From positions 1-33,434 of the forward strand of contig NZ_KQ058710.1 of the NCBI RefSeq assembly GCF_000982955.1: 33,434 nucleotides of DNA, given 5' to 3'. Both the position numbers and the translations under genes were made by a program. This document shows positions 7,492 to 17,157 of this stretch, piece by piece; positions within the stretch are counted from its first letter, which is position 1; every line of letters starts with the position of its first letter. The stretch comes from Micromonospora sp. HK10. GTDB taxonomy: Bacteria > Actinomycetota > Actinomycetes > Mycobacteriales > Micromonosporaceae. The notes below the pieces were generated by a model. The model was not told where the DNA came from and searched no databases. It saw only the letters and a list, made by a program, of their open reading frames with translations.

Positions 7492-8424
7492 ATGGCCGGA
7501 CTGGACGCGATCGTGGTCGGGCAGGTGGCGCGGGACCTGGTGCTGCTGGTGGACGAGGTGCCCGGCCCGTCCGGCGCCGTGCCGGTGCGCCGCCGGCGGG
7601 AGCTGCTCGGCGGCAAGGGCGCCAACCAGGCCGTCGGTCTCGCCCAGCTCGGCGCCCGGGTCGGGCTGCTCGGGGTGGTCGGTGAGGACGAGGTCGCCGA
7701 CCGGCTGCTGGGTCAGGCCCGCAGCGACGGCATCGACGTGGCCCCGGTGCTGCGCCGGGCCGGCACGCCCAGCGCGCTGATCGTCGACGTGGTCGACGCC
7801 GGGGGGCGCTGGCGTTACCTGGAGGACATTCCCGAGGCGACCCTGCTCTCCGAGGCGGACGTGGCCGGGGCCGCGGCGATGCTGCGGGCCGCCCGCGCCG
7901 TGGTGGTCCAGTTGCAGCAGCCGCTGCCGGCGGCGCTCGCGGCGGCCCGCTGCGCCCGCGACGCCGGCCGGCTGGTGGTGCTCGACGGGGCGCCGGCCGA
8001 CCCGGCCGGCGGGGTGGAGCTGTTCGCCCTGGCCGACGTGCTGCGAGTGGACGCCCGGGAGGCGGAGCGGATGGTGGGCGGCCGGCCGGCCGACGCCGAG
8101 GCGGGCCTGCGGGCGGGCCGGGAGCTGCGGGCGCGGGGCCCGGCGCTGGTCGTGGTCGAGGTGGCGGGGCAGGGCAACGCGGTCGTCTGGCCGGACGGCG
8201 CGGTCTTCGTGCCGTTGACCGAGACGCCCACGGTGGACAGCACGGGTGCCGGGGACGCGTTCGTCGCCGCCCTCACCGCCGGGTTGCTGCGCGGCGAGCC
8301 GTACCTCCGGGCCGCCCGCTACGCGGTCGCCGCGGCCGGCGCGACGGTGGGCCACCCCGGGGGCCGGCCCGCTCTCACACCGGCGGCGATCGACGCCCAG
8401 CTGGCCCGCCTGCCGCCCGGTTGA
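7492..8424 (+). CDS. PfkB family carbohydrate kinase (ribokinase-like)
   Basis: A 310-residue ribokinase-fold enzyme that phosphorylates a sugar or nucleoside hydroxyl with ATP. Both PfkB signatures are present: the N-terminal GGKGANQAVGLAQLGA block and the C-terminal DSTGAGDAF block, which holds the anion hole and the catalytic Asp. Length fits ribokinase. No sugar transporter or isomerase lies nearby, so the substrate is open. TATCAC (7481-7486), five bases before the ATG, resembles a -10 box and no clear ribosome site exists, so a leaderless transcript is possible. A tandem-repeat array follows the stop. Confidence 0.92.
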   Translation: MAGLDAIVVGQVARDLVLLVDEVPGPSGAVPVRRRRELLGGKGANQAVGLAQLGARVGLLGVVGEDEVADRLLGQARSDGIDVAPVLRRAGTPSALIVDVVDAGGRWRYLEDIPEATLLSEADVAGAAAMLRAARAVVVQLQQPLPAALAAARCARDAGRLVVLDGAPADPAGGVELFALADVLRVDAREAERMVGGRPADAEAGLRAGRELRARGPALVVVEVAGQGNAVVWPDGAVFVPLTETPTVDSTGAGDAFVAALTAGLLRGEPYLRAARYAVAAAGATVGHPGGRPALTPAAIDAQLARLPPG

Positions 8425-8440
8425 GCGGGCGCGCCGCGGC

Positions 8441-8606
8441 CCGGGCCCGGCCCGTGGTGGGCCGGCCCGGCCCGTGGTGGTGGCGGCCGGGCCCGGTCCG
8501 TGGTGGCCCGGGCCCGGTCCGAGGTGGGCCGGGCCCGGTCCGTGGTGGGCCGGGCTCGGTCCGAGGTGGGCCGGGCCCGGTCCGTGGCGGTGGCGGCCGG
8601 GCCCGG
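8441..8606. repeat. 21-bp tandem repeat array between convergent genes
   Basis: Seven copies of a GC-only-rich unit, recognised by CCG(T/A)GG(T/C)GG, begin at 8452, 8472, 8498, 8519, 8540, 8561 and 8582. The last five are spaced exactly 21 bp. Each unit contains GGCCCGG/CCGGGCC-type self-complementary stretches, so transcripts from either side could fold into serial hairpins. It fills the whole gap between the PfkB gene and the convergent LVIVD gene and may serve as a two-way terminator. Confidence 0.9.
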
Positions 8607-8615
8607 ACCGGGCGG

Positions 8616-10061
<1,446 letters not shown>

Positions 10062-10112
10062 CGGCGACACCCTTCGAAAGGGGATGACGATTGCCCACAC
10101 CTTACCGGCTGC

Positions 10113-10139
10113 TGACGCACATCAATGTGTTCTGCGTCA
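10113..10139. promoter_or_regulatory. Nested inverted repeat in the LVIVD/DUF305 divergent region
   Basis: Outer arms TGACGCA (10113-10119) and TGCGTCA (10133-10139) are perfectly complementary, and an inner dyad CACAT-CA-ATGTG lies at 10118-10129. The site is between two divergent genes, about 50 bp from one start and 60 bp from the other. A shared operator is likely. A -10-like TAGGAT at 10164-10169 precedes the DUF305 gene. Confidence 0.5.
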
Positions 10140-10199
10140 CACTGAAGGACGGTCATCTATGGATAGGATCGCTGCGACCTCGACCGGAGGGAGTGGCGT

Positions 10200-10907
10200 A
10201 TGACCATCCGGCAGGCGCGGACGTGGGCCGCCGTCACAGTGACCGCCGCACTCCTGCTCGTGCTGGGCATCGCGCTGGCCCGGCGTGCCGAGCCGGCGAC
10301 GCCGCTGGCCCGACCGGCCACCGTCACCCCCACCCCCACCCCCACCCCCGGCACCGCGGACGGCGCCGCGCCACCGGTGATCGTGCCGGGCCGGCCGGGG
10401 GAGCCCGCCGGCCTGCGCGCCGGGGCGGAGGTCCGCGAGGCCGCGCCGCCCCGCTACAACAGCCTCGACGTCTGGTTCGTCCGGATGATGATCCCGCACC
10501 ACCAGCAGGCCCTGGAGATGGCCGCGCTCGCCCCCGACCGGGCCGCCGACCCCCGGGTCCGTGCCGTCGCCGACCGGATCCGGGCCGCCCAACAGCCCGA
10601 GATCGGCGTCATGCGGGCCTGGCTCACCACCCGTGGCCTGCCCGCCGAGGTCCCCGGCCACGACCACGGCACGATGCGCGGCATGCAGTCCGCCGAGGCG
10701 ATGCGGCAGCTCGCCACCGCCCGGGGGGCCGAGTTCGACCGGCGCTTCGTGCGGATGATGACCGACCACCACCAGGGCGCCGTCGCCATGGCCACCGACC
10801 TGCTCAAGGTCGGCGTGGACCAGACCATGCAGGAGTTCGCCAACTCGGTCGCCGCCGAGCAGACCGTGGAGATCGGCCGGCTCGCCGAGCTGGTCCCGTC
10901 CTCCTGA
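10200..10907 (+). CDS. DUF305 domain membrane-anchored or secreted protein
   Basis: A 235-residue protein with one N-terminal hydrophobic segment (about residues 9-27) serving as signal or anchor, then a Thr-Pro linker encoded by four copies of a 6-bp repeat near 10325-10348. The rest is a duplicated DUF305 helical domain with the hallmark pairs MMIPHHQQALEMA and MMTDHHQGAVAMA. The paired His and Met residues suggest metal (copper) binding outside the membrane, consistent with what is proposed for the family. A GGAGGGAG ribosome site precedes ATG 10200. The divergent LVIVD protein is also extracytoplasmic. Confidence 0.88.
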   Translation: MTIRQARTWAAVTVTAALLLVLGIALARRAEPATPLARPATVTPTPTPTPGTADGAAPPVIVPGRPGEPAGLRAGAEVREAAPPRYNSLDVWFVRMMIPHHQQALEMAALAPDRAADPRVRAVADRIRAAQQPEIGVMRAWLTTRGLPAEVPGHDHGTMRGMQSAEAMRQLATARGAEFDRRFVRMMTDHHQGAVAMATDLLKVGVDQTMQEFANSVAAEQTVEIGRLAELVPSS

Positions 10908-10963
10908 CCCGGCGCCGTCCGGGCCGGCGGCGACAGACCCGGCACCCCGTACGCTGGGTGACC

Positions 10964-12178
10964 GTGGAGCGCATGATCTTCGGCCGGCCGTTGCGCAGCG
11001 TCGCCTTCGACGTCGCCGTCGCCGGGCTGGTGGCGCTCTTCGCCGTCGCCGGGGTGGTGGCCCAGCCCGGCGGCTGGCCGGCCACCAGCGTCGGGCTGCT
11101 GATGGGGCTGACCCTGCTCTTCCGGCGGACCCACCCGTCGGCCGTCGCCGCCCTGGTGGCCGCGCTCGCCCTGACCCAGGTGCTCGCCGGCTGGGGCCCG
11201 CTCGGCTACGACATCGCCGTGCTGATCGCCCTCTACAGCGTGGTCAAGTACGCCGACCGGCTGCGGGACGGGGTGATCGCCGGCGGGGTGGCCGGGGTCG
11301 GGGTGGTGCTGGCCGCGTTCCAGGTGCCCGGACCGGCCACCTGGTGGGCCAGCGCGATCTGGTTCGGCACCATCACCGGCGCGGTCTGGCTGGTCGGGCT
11401 GAACGTGCGGACCCGCCGGCTCTACGTGCTCAGCCTGGAGGAGCGGGCCGCCACCCTGGAACGGGAGCGCGAGGCCGAGGCCCGGGCCGCGGTCGCCGAG
11501 GAGCGCACCCGGATCGCCCGCGAGCTGCACGACGTGGTGGCGCACAGCATGGCCGTGATGATCGTGCAGGCCGACGGGGTGCGGTTCACCATCGACCGGG
11601 ACCCGGCGACCGCCCGCGAGGCGGCCAAGGTGGTGGCCGACACCGGGCGGCAGGCGTTGGAGGAGATGCGCCGGCTGGTGGGCGTACTGCGGGAGCCGAG
11701 CCGGCCCGAGCCGGCGGCCGGGCCCGACGACGGGCTCTCCGCCGAGCCGGCGCACCGGCGGCCCGCGCTGGTCGAGCTGCCCGAACTGCTGGACCGGTTC
11801 CGGGCGGCCGGTCTCACCGTCGGCTGCGCCACGACCGGCCGGCCGTCGGCCCTGCCGCCCGGGCTGGAGCTGACCCTCTACCGGGTGGTGCAGGAGTCGC
11901 TGACCAACGTGCTCAAGCACGCCGGGGTGGGCGCCTCGGTCGAGCTGGACCTGCGCTGGACCCCGGACGCCGTCGTGGTCCGGGCCGTCGACGACGGGCG
12001 CGGCCGCCCCGCGGTCCGGCCCGCGCCCTCCGGCGGTCACGGCCTGGTCGGCATGCGCGAACGCGTCGGGGTGTACGACGGGAGCCTCACCGCCGGCCCC
12101 ACCCTCGCCGGCGGCTGGCGGGTCGAGGTGCGGCTGCCGCTGCCGTCGGCACCGGAGACGGAGGAGAAGGCCGCATGA
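10964..12178 (+). CDS. Two-component sensor histidine kinase (NarL-partner, HisKA_3 type)
   Basis: About 404 residues. Four to five transmembrane segments occupy roughly residues 10-145. A short coiled linker (LEERAATLEREREAEARA) follows, then the HisKA_3 box RIARELHDVVAHS with His189 as the phosphorylated residue, and a HATPase_c domain with QESLTNVLKHA (N box), DDGRG and GLVGMRERV. It has no extracytoplasmic sensor domain, so it probably senses the membrane or an associated transporter. In-frame starts exist at GTG 10958, GTG 10964 and ATG 10973. GTG 10964 was chosen because TACGCT (10950-10955) ends eight bases before it, fitting a leaderless start. It overlaps the regulator gene as ATGA. 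Confidence 0.92.
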   Translation: MERMIFGRPLRSVAFDVAVAGLVALFAVAGVVAQPGGWPATSVGLLMGLTLLFRRTHPSAVAALVAALALTQVLAGWGPLGYDIAVLIALYSVVKYADRLRDGVIAGGVAGVGVVLAAFQVPGPATWWASAIWFGTITGAVWLVGLNVRTRRLYVLSLEERAATLEREREAEARAAVAEERTRIARELHDVVAHSMAVMIVQADGVRFTIDRDPATAREAAKVVADTGRQALEEMRRLVGVLREPSRPEPAAGPDDGLSAEPAHRRPALVELPELLDRFRAAGLTVGCATTGRPSALPPGLELTLYRVVQESLTNVLKHAGVGASVELDLRWTPDAVVVRAVDDGRGRPAVRPAPSGGHGLVGMRERVGVYDGSLTAGPTLAGGWRVEVRLPLPSAPETEEKAA

Positions 12179-12840
12179 CCGTCCGTGTGGTGATCGTCGA
12201 CGACCAGGCGCTGGTCCGCGCCGGGTTCCGGATGGTGCTCGACTCGCAGCCCGACCTGGAGGTGGTCGGCGAGGCCATCGACGGCGCCGACGCGCTCCGG
12301 GTGCTGGACCGGGTGGCGGCCGACGTGGTCGTGATGGACCTGCGCATGCCGACCATGGACGGGGTGGAGGCGACCCGCCGCATCGTCGGCCGCCCGGCCG
12401 ACCGGCGCCCCCGGGTGCTGGTCCTGACCACCTTCGACACCGAGGCCGACGCGTTCGCCGCGCTGCGCGTCGGCGCCAGCGGCTTCCTGCTCAAGAACGT
12501 GCCACCGGAGGAACTGCTCGCCGCCATCCGGGTGGTCGCCGAGGGCGACTCGGTGGTGGCCCCGTCGATCACCCGGCGGCTGCTGGACCGGTTCGCCGGT
12601 CAGCTCGGTCCCGGCTCCGCCGAGGACCCCCGGTTGGCGCAGCTCACCGAGCGGGAGCGGGAGGTGCTGCTGCTGGTCGCGCAGGGCCTGTCCAACGCCG
12701 AGATCGCCGCCCGGGTGCACGTGGCCGAGGCGACCGTGAAGACGCACGTCGGCCGGATCCTGGCCAAGCTCCAGCTCCGCGACCGGGTGCAGGCGGTGGT
12801 GCTGGCGTACGAGAGCGGGCTGGTCACCCCCGGCGGCTGA
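12175..12840 (+). CDS. NarL/LuxR family response regulator
   Basis: A 221-residue regulator. The receiver domain has acidic Asp9 and Asp10, the phosphoacceptor Asp55 in VVMDLRMP, a switch Thr in LTTFDT and Lys107 in FLLKN. The C-terminal LuxR-type helix-turn-helix runs from LTEREREVLLLVAQGLSN to ATVKTHVGRILAKL. It is translationally coupled to the kinase through a four-base overlap. An 18-bp dyad begins eight bases after its stop and precedes the ABC transporter remnant, so the transporter is the probable regulated target. Confidence 0.95.
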   Translation: MTVRVVIVDDQALVRAGFRMVLDSQPDLEVVGEAIDGADALRVLDRVAADVVVMDLRMPTMDGVEATRRIVGRPADRRPRVLVLTTFDTEADAFAALRVGASGFLLKNVPPEELLAAIRVVAEGDSVVAPSITRRLLDRFAGQLGPGSAEDPRLAQLTEREREVLLLVAQGLSNAEIAARVHVAEATVKTHVGRILAKLQLRDRVQAVVLAYESGLVTPGG

Positions 12841-12847
12841 CCGCCGG

Positions 12848-12865
12848 GTACGACCTGGGTCGTAC
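12848..12865. promoter_or_regulatory. 18-bp perfect dyad, candidate response-regulator operator
   Basis: GTACGACC-TG-GGTCGTAC has perfect 8-bp arms around two bases. It lies upstream of the -10-like TAGCGT at 12945-12950 that precedes the ABC remnant and permease. LuxR-type response regulators bind such spaced dyads as dimers. A short terminator for the two-component operon is the alternative, but the two-base centre is too tight for a stable hairpin. Confidence 0.5.
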
Positions 12866-12944
12866 GGGTCCACCCGGTCGGGGGCGACCCGGGGCGTACC
12901 GAGGTCGAGCGCCCAGGTGGAGATCGACTCGCCGGTGCCGCGCC

Positions 12945-12950
12945 TAGCGT
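12945..12950 (+). promoter_or_regulatory. Candidate -10 element of the ABC remnant/permease operon
   Basis: TAGCGT fits the actinobacterial TAnnnT -10 form. It lies 38 bases before GTG 12989. No convincing -35 box is visible 16-18 bases upstream. The same CTAGCGT string recurs at 17474-17480 and 24630-24636 upstream of other genes. Confidence 0.4.
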
Positions 12951-12988
12951 CGGAAAGGTCCGTTGACCCGCCCGACAGGAGCACCACC

Positions 12989-13261
12989 GTGTCCGCAGTC
13001 CCGACCACCGGCGTCGCCGTCAGCGCCCGCGAGCTACGCCGGGAGTACGGCGCCGGGCCCCAACCGGTCGTCGCCCTCCCCGGCGTCGACCTCGGCCAGA
13101 CGGTGGTCATGGCGACCCACGATCCTGGGGCCGCCGCGCACGCCGACCGGGTGATCTTCATGGCCGACGGCCGGCTGGTCGACGAGCTGCGTACGCCGAC
13201 CGCCGGGCAGGTCCTCGACACGCTCGCCCGGCTCGAGCCGGCGCCGGCGGCGGGGCGGTGA
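12989..13261 (+). pseudogene. ABC transporter ATPase remnant with large in-frame deletion
   Basis: The 90-codon frame begins like a MacB/LolD-type ATPase (VSARELRREYG..VVALPGVDL) and then jumps straight to the H-loop and C-terminus (GQTVVMATHDP, ADRVIFMADGRLVDEL). Walker A, the Q-loop, the LSGGQ signature and Walker B, about 140 residues, are all missing. The junction lies near 13087-13093. The product cannot bind or hydrolyse ATP. The frame remains open, AGGAG still precedes GTG 12989, and its stop still overlaps the permease start as GTGA, so it may be kept as a translation leader for the permease. It could also be an assembly error. Confidence 0.85.
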
Positions 13262-15747
13262 CCGGGATGCTGCGCCTCACCCTGCGCCAGGTCCGCTCGG
13301 ACGGGCTGCGCCTGCTCCTGTCCACGCTGGCCGTCGTCCTCGGGGTCGCCTTCGTGGCCGGCACCCTGATCTTCACCGACGGCATCCGGGCGGGCGCGGA
13401 GGAGCGGGCCGGGGCCTTCGACCGGCACACCGACCTGGCCGCGTACGCCGGGTCGACGCCGTTGCCGCCCGCGCTGGTCGAGCGGGTCCGCGCGGTCGAC
13501 GGGGTGGCCGCCGCCGAGGGGGAGCTGATCGGCACCGCCGGGCTGGTCGGCGCCGACGGACGGCCGGTGCTCGGCTACGCGGTGCTGGCCGCCGTCCCCA
13601 CCGACCCGGCCCTGCGGTCGTACGACGTGGTCGCCGGGCGGCTGCCGGAGCGCCCCGGCGAACTGGTGCTCGACGCGCCCACCGCCGCCGCGCAGGGCTT
13701 CGGCCTGGGTGACCCGGTCCGGGTCGGCGGCACCACGGCGGCGGCGCGACCGTACACCCTGGTCGGCACCGTCGACGTGGCCGGCTCGACCCGGGACGTC
13801 GGTGGGCCGTACCTCGGACTGGTCGGCGCGGACGCGCTGCGGGTCGCCGGCGTGACCGGGTACGACCGGATCATGGTGGCGGCGGGCCCCGGGGTGGACC
13901 GGCAGGCGCTGGCCGAGCGGGTCCGGGCGGTGGTCGGCCCGGATGCGCCGGTCAAGGACCGGCGGGTGATCCTGGCCGAGGCGGTCGAGGACGCGGTTCG
14001 CGACGGCCGGCAGTTCGGGCTGTTCCTGCTGACCTTCGCCGCGGTGGCCGTGGTGGTGGCCGGCTTCGTGATCGCCAACACCTTCGCCATCGTGCTCGCC
14101 CAGCGGGCCCGGCGGACCGCGCTGCTGCGGCTGGTGGGCGCGACCCGCGGCCAGGTCTTCCGGGCCGCCCTCGGGGAGGCGGCGCTGACCGGGCTGGTGG
14201 CCTCGGCGGTGGGCGTGCTGGCCGGCGTCGGGCTGGCCGCCGGCCTCGGCGCGTTGCTGCCCGCCCTGGGCGTGCCGGTCGCCGGCACGCTCACCGTGAC
14301 CGCCGGCACGGTGCTGCTCTGCCTCGGTCTCGGCACCGCGCTGACCGTGCTCGCCGCCGCGCTGCCTGCCTGGCAGGGCACCCGGATCGCGCCGGTCGCC
14401 GCGCTCACCGACGCCGCCGTGCGGCCCGCCCGCCCGGCCGGTCGGCTCCGGCTCGTGGCCGGCGCCCTGGTGCTCGCCACCGGGGTGGCGGCGCTGGCCG
14501 GCGCCGGCCCCACCGCGCAGGTGCCCCTGGTCGCGCTGGGCGGCGTGCTGGCCTTCCTGGGCGTCGTGCTGTTCGGTCCGGTGCTGGTGCCGGCGCTGAT
14601 CCGGCTGTTCGGCCGGCCGGCTCGGCGGCTGCTCGGCGTGACCGCCGCGCTCGCGGTGGCCAACGCGGTGCGCAACCCGCGGCGGGTCGCGGCGACCGCC
14701 ACCGCCATGGTGATCGGGATCGGCCTGGTCTCCGCCTTCGTGGTGGGCGCCGGCAGCGCCAAGGCCGGCATCGAGGCCGCGGTGGACCGGGAACTCGGGG
14801 TGGACTTCCTGGTCACCGGGATCGGCGTCGACCTGCCCGCCCCGCTGGTGGCCGAGCTGGCCGCCCGCCCCGAGCTGGGCGTGGTGCACGAGCAGCGCAG
14901 CCGGGTGGTCGACGGGATCGAGCTGCGCGCCGCCCATCCGGCCCTGGTCCGCCGGACGCTCACCGCGGTCGACGCCGGTGACCCGGCCGGGCTGGCGCCG
15001 GGATCGGTGCTGGTGCACCGGGAACTGGCCGCCGCCCGGGGCTGGCGGGTCGGCAGCACGGTCACGCTGGCCGGTCACCCGTTCCGGGTGGCGGCGGTGG
15101 TCGCGGCGCAGGAGCCGGCCCGGGCCACCGGCCCGGTGCCGGCCGGGCACGCGGTGGACCTGGTCGACGCCGATTTCGGGCGGCTCTTCCCGGCCGAGCG
15201 GGGTCACCTGGCCGAGGTGGAGCCCGCCGAGGGCGTCTCCCCGGCCGCGGCCCGTGCGGTCCTCGCGTCGGTGCTCGCCGACTACCCGACGGCCAACCTG
15301 CTGGATCAGGACGCGTACAAGCGGATGCTCACCGGCACGGTGGACCTGGTACTGGCCTTCGTCACCGCGTTGCTCGGCCTGGCGGTGGTGATCTCGCTGG
15401 TCGGCGTGGCCAACACGCTGAGCCTGTCGGTGGTGGAGCGCGCCCGGGAGAACGCGGTGCTGCGGGCGGTCGGCCTCACCCGGGGCGGGATGCGGGCCGT
15501 ACTCGCGGTCGAGGCGCTCCTCACCGCGCTGGTCGGCACGGTGCTCGGCGTCGTGCTGGGCACCGGGGTCGCGGCCGCGGCGATGGCGGTGCTGGCCCGG
15601 ATCGGTGGCGATTTCACCCTGGTCCTGCCGTGGGGCCGGCTCGGCCTGGTCGTCGCGGTCGCGGCCGGGGCGGCGCTGACCGCCTCGGTGCTGCCGGCCC
15701 CCCGGGCCCTGTCCCGCCCGGTGGTGGCCGCCCTCGGTGGGGAGTGA
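13258..15747 (+). CDS. ABC transporter permease, FtsX/MacB-like with two FtsX domains
   Basis: An 829-residue membrane protein. An N-terminal anchor (LLLSTLAVVLGVAFVAGTLIF) is followed by an extracytoplasmic MacB-like periplasmic-core domain, then a three-helix FtsX domain near residues 255-380, further helices near 400-450, a second extracytoplasmic domain, and a final FtsX domain near residues 690-820. This matches the large permeases paired with a two-component system and a LolD-like ATPase, used for lipoprotein or antimicrobial peptide extrusion or for signal relay. Its own ATPase partner is deleted, so it must use an ATPase encoded elsewhere or be inactive. The GTG start overlaps the remnant stop. 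ATG 13267 is an alternative start. Confidence 0.92.
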   Translation: MTGMLRLTLRQVRSDGLRLLLSTLAVVLGVAFVAGTLIFTDGIRAGAEERAGAFDRHTDLAAYAGSTPLPPALVERVRAVDGVAAAEGELIGTAGLVGADGRPVLGYAVLAAVPTDPALRSYDVVAGRLPERPGELVLDAPTAAAQGFGLGDPVRVGGTTAAARPYTLVGTVDVAGSTRDVGGPYLGLVGADALRVAGVTGYDRIMVAAGPGVDRQALAERVRAVVGPDAPVKDRRVILAEAVEDAVRDGRQFGLFLLTFAAVAVVVAGFVIANTFAIVLAQRARRTALLRLVGATRGQVFRAALGEAALTGLVASAVGVLAGVGLAAGLGALLPALGVPVAGTLTVTAGTVLLCLGLGTALTVLAAALPAWQGTRIAPVAALTDAAVRPARPAGRLRLVAGALVLATGVAALAGAGPTAQVPLVALGGVLAFLGVVLFGPVLVPALIRLFGRPARRLLGVTAALAVANAVRNPRRVAATATAMVIGIGLVSAFVVGAGSAKAGIEAAVDRELGVDFLVTGIGVDLPAPLVAELAARPELGVVHEQRSRVVDGIELRAAHPALVRRTLTAVDAGDPAGLAPGSVLVHRELAAARGWRVGSTVTLAGHPFRVAAVVAAQEPARATGPVPAGHAVDLVDADFGRLFPAERGHLAEVEPAEGVSPAAARAVLASVLADYPTANLLDQDAYKRMLTGTVDLVLAFVTALLGLAVVISLVGVANTLSLSVVERARENAVLRAVGLTRGGMRAVLAVEALLTALVGTVLGVVLGTGVAAAAMAVLARIGGDFTLVLPWGRLGLVVAVAAGAALTASVLPAPRALSRPVVAALGGE

Positions 15748-15774
15748 CCGCGCCGGTGCGGGTCGGGGGGTGGG

Positions 15775-17157
15775 TCAGTCGCGCGGGCCGAGCGGCTTTG
15801 CGCCGTCGCCACCACCGATCGGCCCCGGCGTGCTGGGCGTCTCGGCGGGCTCGGAGGACTGCGTCGGCGCGGGCGAATCGGGCGCGGTGCTGGCCGGTGC
15901 GCTCGGGCTGCCGGGTGGCTCCGCCGGCGACGTCGTCTGCGCGGGGGCGCTCGGCGACGGGGTGGGCGTTCCGGACGTCGACCCGGACGGCCGCGCCGGA
16001 CCGGCCGGCCGGCTGGGCCGACCGCGGGAGTCGGTGGGCGGCGCCACGGTCTCGGCGGTGTCGGCGACCGAGCCGCTGGGCGCCGCCGCCGGGGGCGTCG
16101 TGGCGATGGTGGTCGCCGGCTCGCCCGCGCTCTTCGCCGCGCCGAGCGCGGCCCCGAGCGCGGCCAGCGCCACCAGGACGGCGGCGAGCGCGCCGACCAG
16201 GGTTCCGTGCCGGCGGCGCCGGCCGGCCGGGTGGCTGAGCGCCGCCGCGGGGGTGAGGTCGTCCCGGGTGCCGGTCATGGCCGGGCCGGCCGCGCCGCGC
16301 AGCGCCACCGGCACCAGGGCGGTGCTCGACTCGGCGACCGCCGCCCGGGCGGCGTGGGCCATCGCCCCGCCGGTCGGGAAGCGGTCGGCCGGGTCCTTGG
16401 CCAGCGCCCGGGCCACCAGCTGGCGGACCGCGGGCGGGATCTCCGCCGGCAGGTCCGGCGGCTCGTCGTCGAGATGCCGCACGGCCACCTGCAACGGGCT
16501 GTCGCCGGTGAACGGTGGCGTGCCGGTGAGGCAGCAGTAGGCCACCGCGCCGAGCGCATAGATGTCGGTCGCGCCCGAGACGGGACGGCCGGCGGCCTGC
16601 TCGGGGGCCATGTAGAGGGCGGTGCCGGGCACCGCGTTCGTGCTGGTGATGCTGGTGACGTTCGTCGAGCGGGCCACCCCGAAGTCGACGAGCACCACGG
16701 TGCCGTCCGCCTGCACCAGCAGGTTGCTCGGCTTGACGTCGCGGTGCACGATGCCCCGGGCGTGGGCGGCGTGCAGCGCCTGCGCCACCTGCGCGACGAT
16801 CGACATCGTCTCGGCGACCTCGAGCCGGCCGGCGGCCTCGATCCGCTTCGACAGCGGCTCGCCGTCGACGAACTCCATCACCAGGTAGTCGGCCCGGCTC
16901 CCGTCGGCGAGCTGGTCCTCGCCGCAGTCGAAGACCTGGACGATGCCGGGACTGCGCAGCGACGCCATGATCCGCGCCTCGGAGCGGAAGCGGGCGATGA
17001 AGTCGGGGTCGGAGACGAGCGCGGGAAGGAGGACCTTCACCGCGACCTGCCGCCCCAGCACCAGGTCGGTGGCGCGCCAGACGTCCCCCATGCCGCCGGT
17101 GGCGACACGGTCATCCAGGCGGTACCGACCGCTGAGCACGACCTCCGAAGACAACAC
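15775..17157 (-). CDS. Membrane Ser/Thr protein kinase (PknB-like, no PASTA)
   Basis: A 460-residue Hanks-type kinase. The Gly-rich loop ATGGMG, Lys41, Glu60, HRDVKPSN (138-145), DFG (158-160) and APEQ are all intact, so it should be active. One transmembrane helix lies near residues 308-330. The outside part is about 130 residues of Pro/Ser/Thr-rich linker and lacks PASTA domains, so the signal sensed is unclear. The GTG start at 17157 is preceded six bases upstream by a -10-like TACGGT (17164-17169 on the complementary strand), with no ribosome site, implying a leaderless message. It is divergent from the ECF sigma gene and converges on the permease. Confidence 0.93.
   Translation of the reverse strand: MLSSEVVLSGRYRLDDRVATGGMGDVWRATDLVLGRQVAVKVLLPALVSDPDFIARFRSEARIMASLRSPGIVQVFDCGEDQLADGSRADYLVMEFVDGEPLSKRIEAAGRLEVAETMSIVAQVAQALHAAHARGIVHRDVKPSNLLVQADGTVVLVDFGVARSTNVTSITSTNAVPGTALYMAPEQAAGRPVSGATDIYALGAVAYCCLTGTPPFTGDSPLQVAVRHLDDEPPDLPAEIPPAVRQLVARALAKDPADRFPTGGAMAHAARAAVAESSTALVPVALRGAAGPAMTGTRDDLTPAAALSHPAGRRRRHGTLVGALAAVLVALAALGAALGAAKSAGEPATTIATTPPAAAPSGSVADTAETVAPPTDSRGRPSRPAGPARPSGSTSGTPTPSPSAPAQTTSPAEPPGSPSAPASTAPDSPAPTQSSEPAETPSTPGPIGGGDGAKPLGPRD

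Noticed and set aside
8441..8606. Possible CRISPR array
   Set aside because: Repeats are contiguous 21-bp tandem units without unique spacers, and no cas genes are present.
10325..10348. Hexanucleotide repeat in the DUF305 gene as a phase-variation tract
   Set aside because: The unit is 6 bp and copy changes keep the frame, so it only alters a Thr-Pro linker length and cannot switch the gene off.
12037..15207. Minus-strand open frame of over 1000 residues opposite the permease
   Set aside because: Antisense to the permease and regulator, with low-complexity His/Gly/Gln/Arg composition typical of reversed GC-rich codons.
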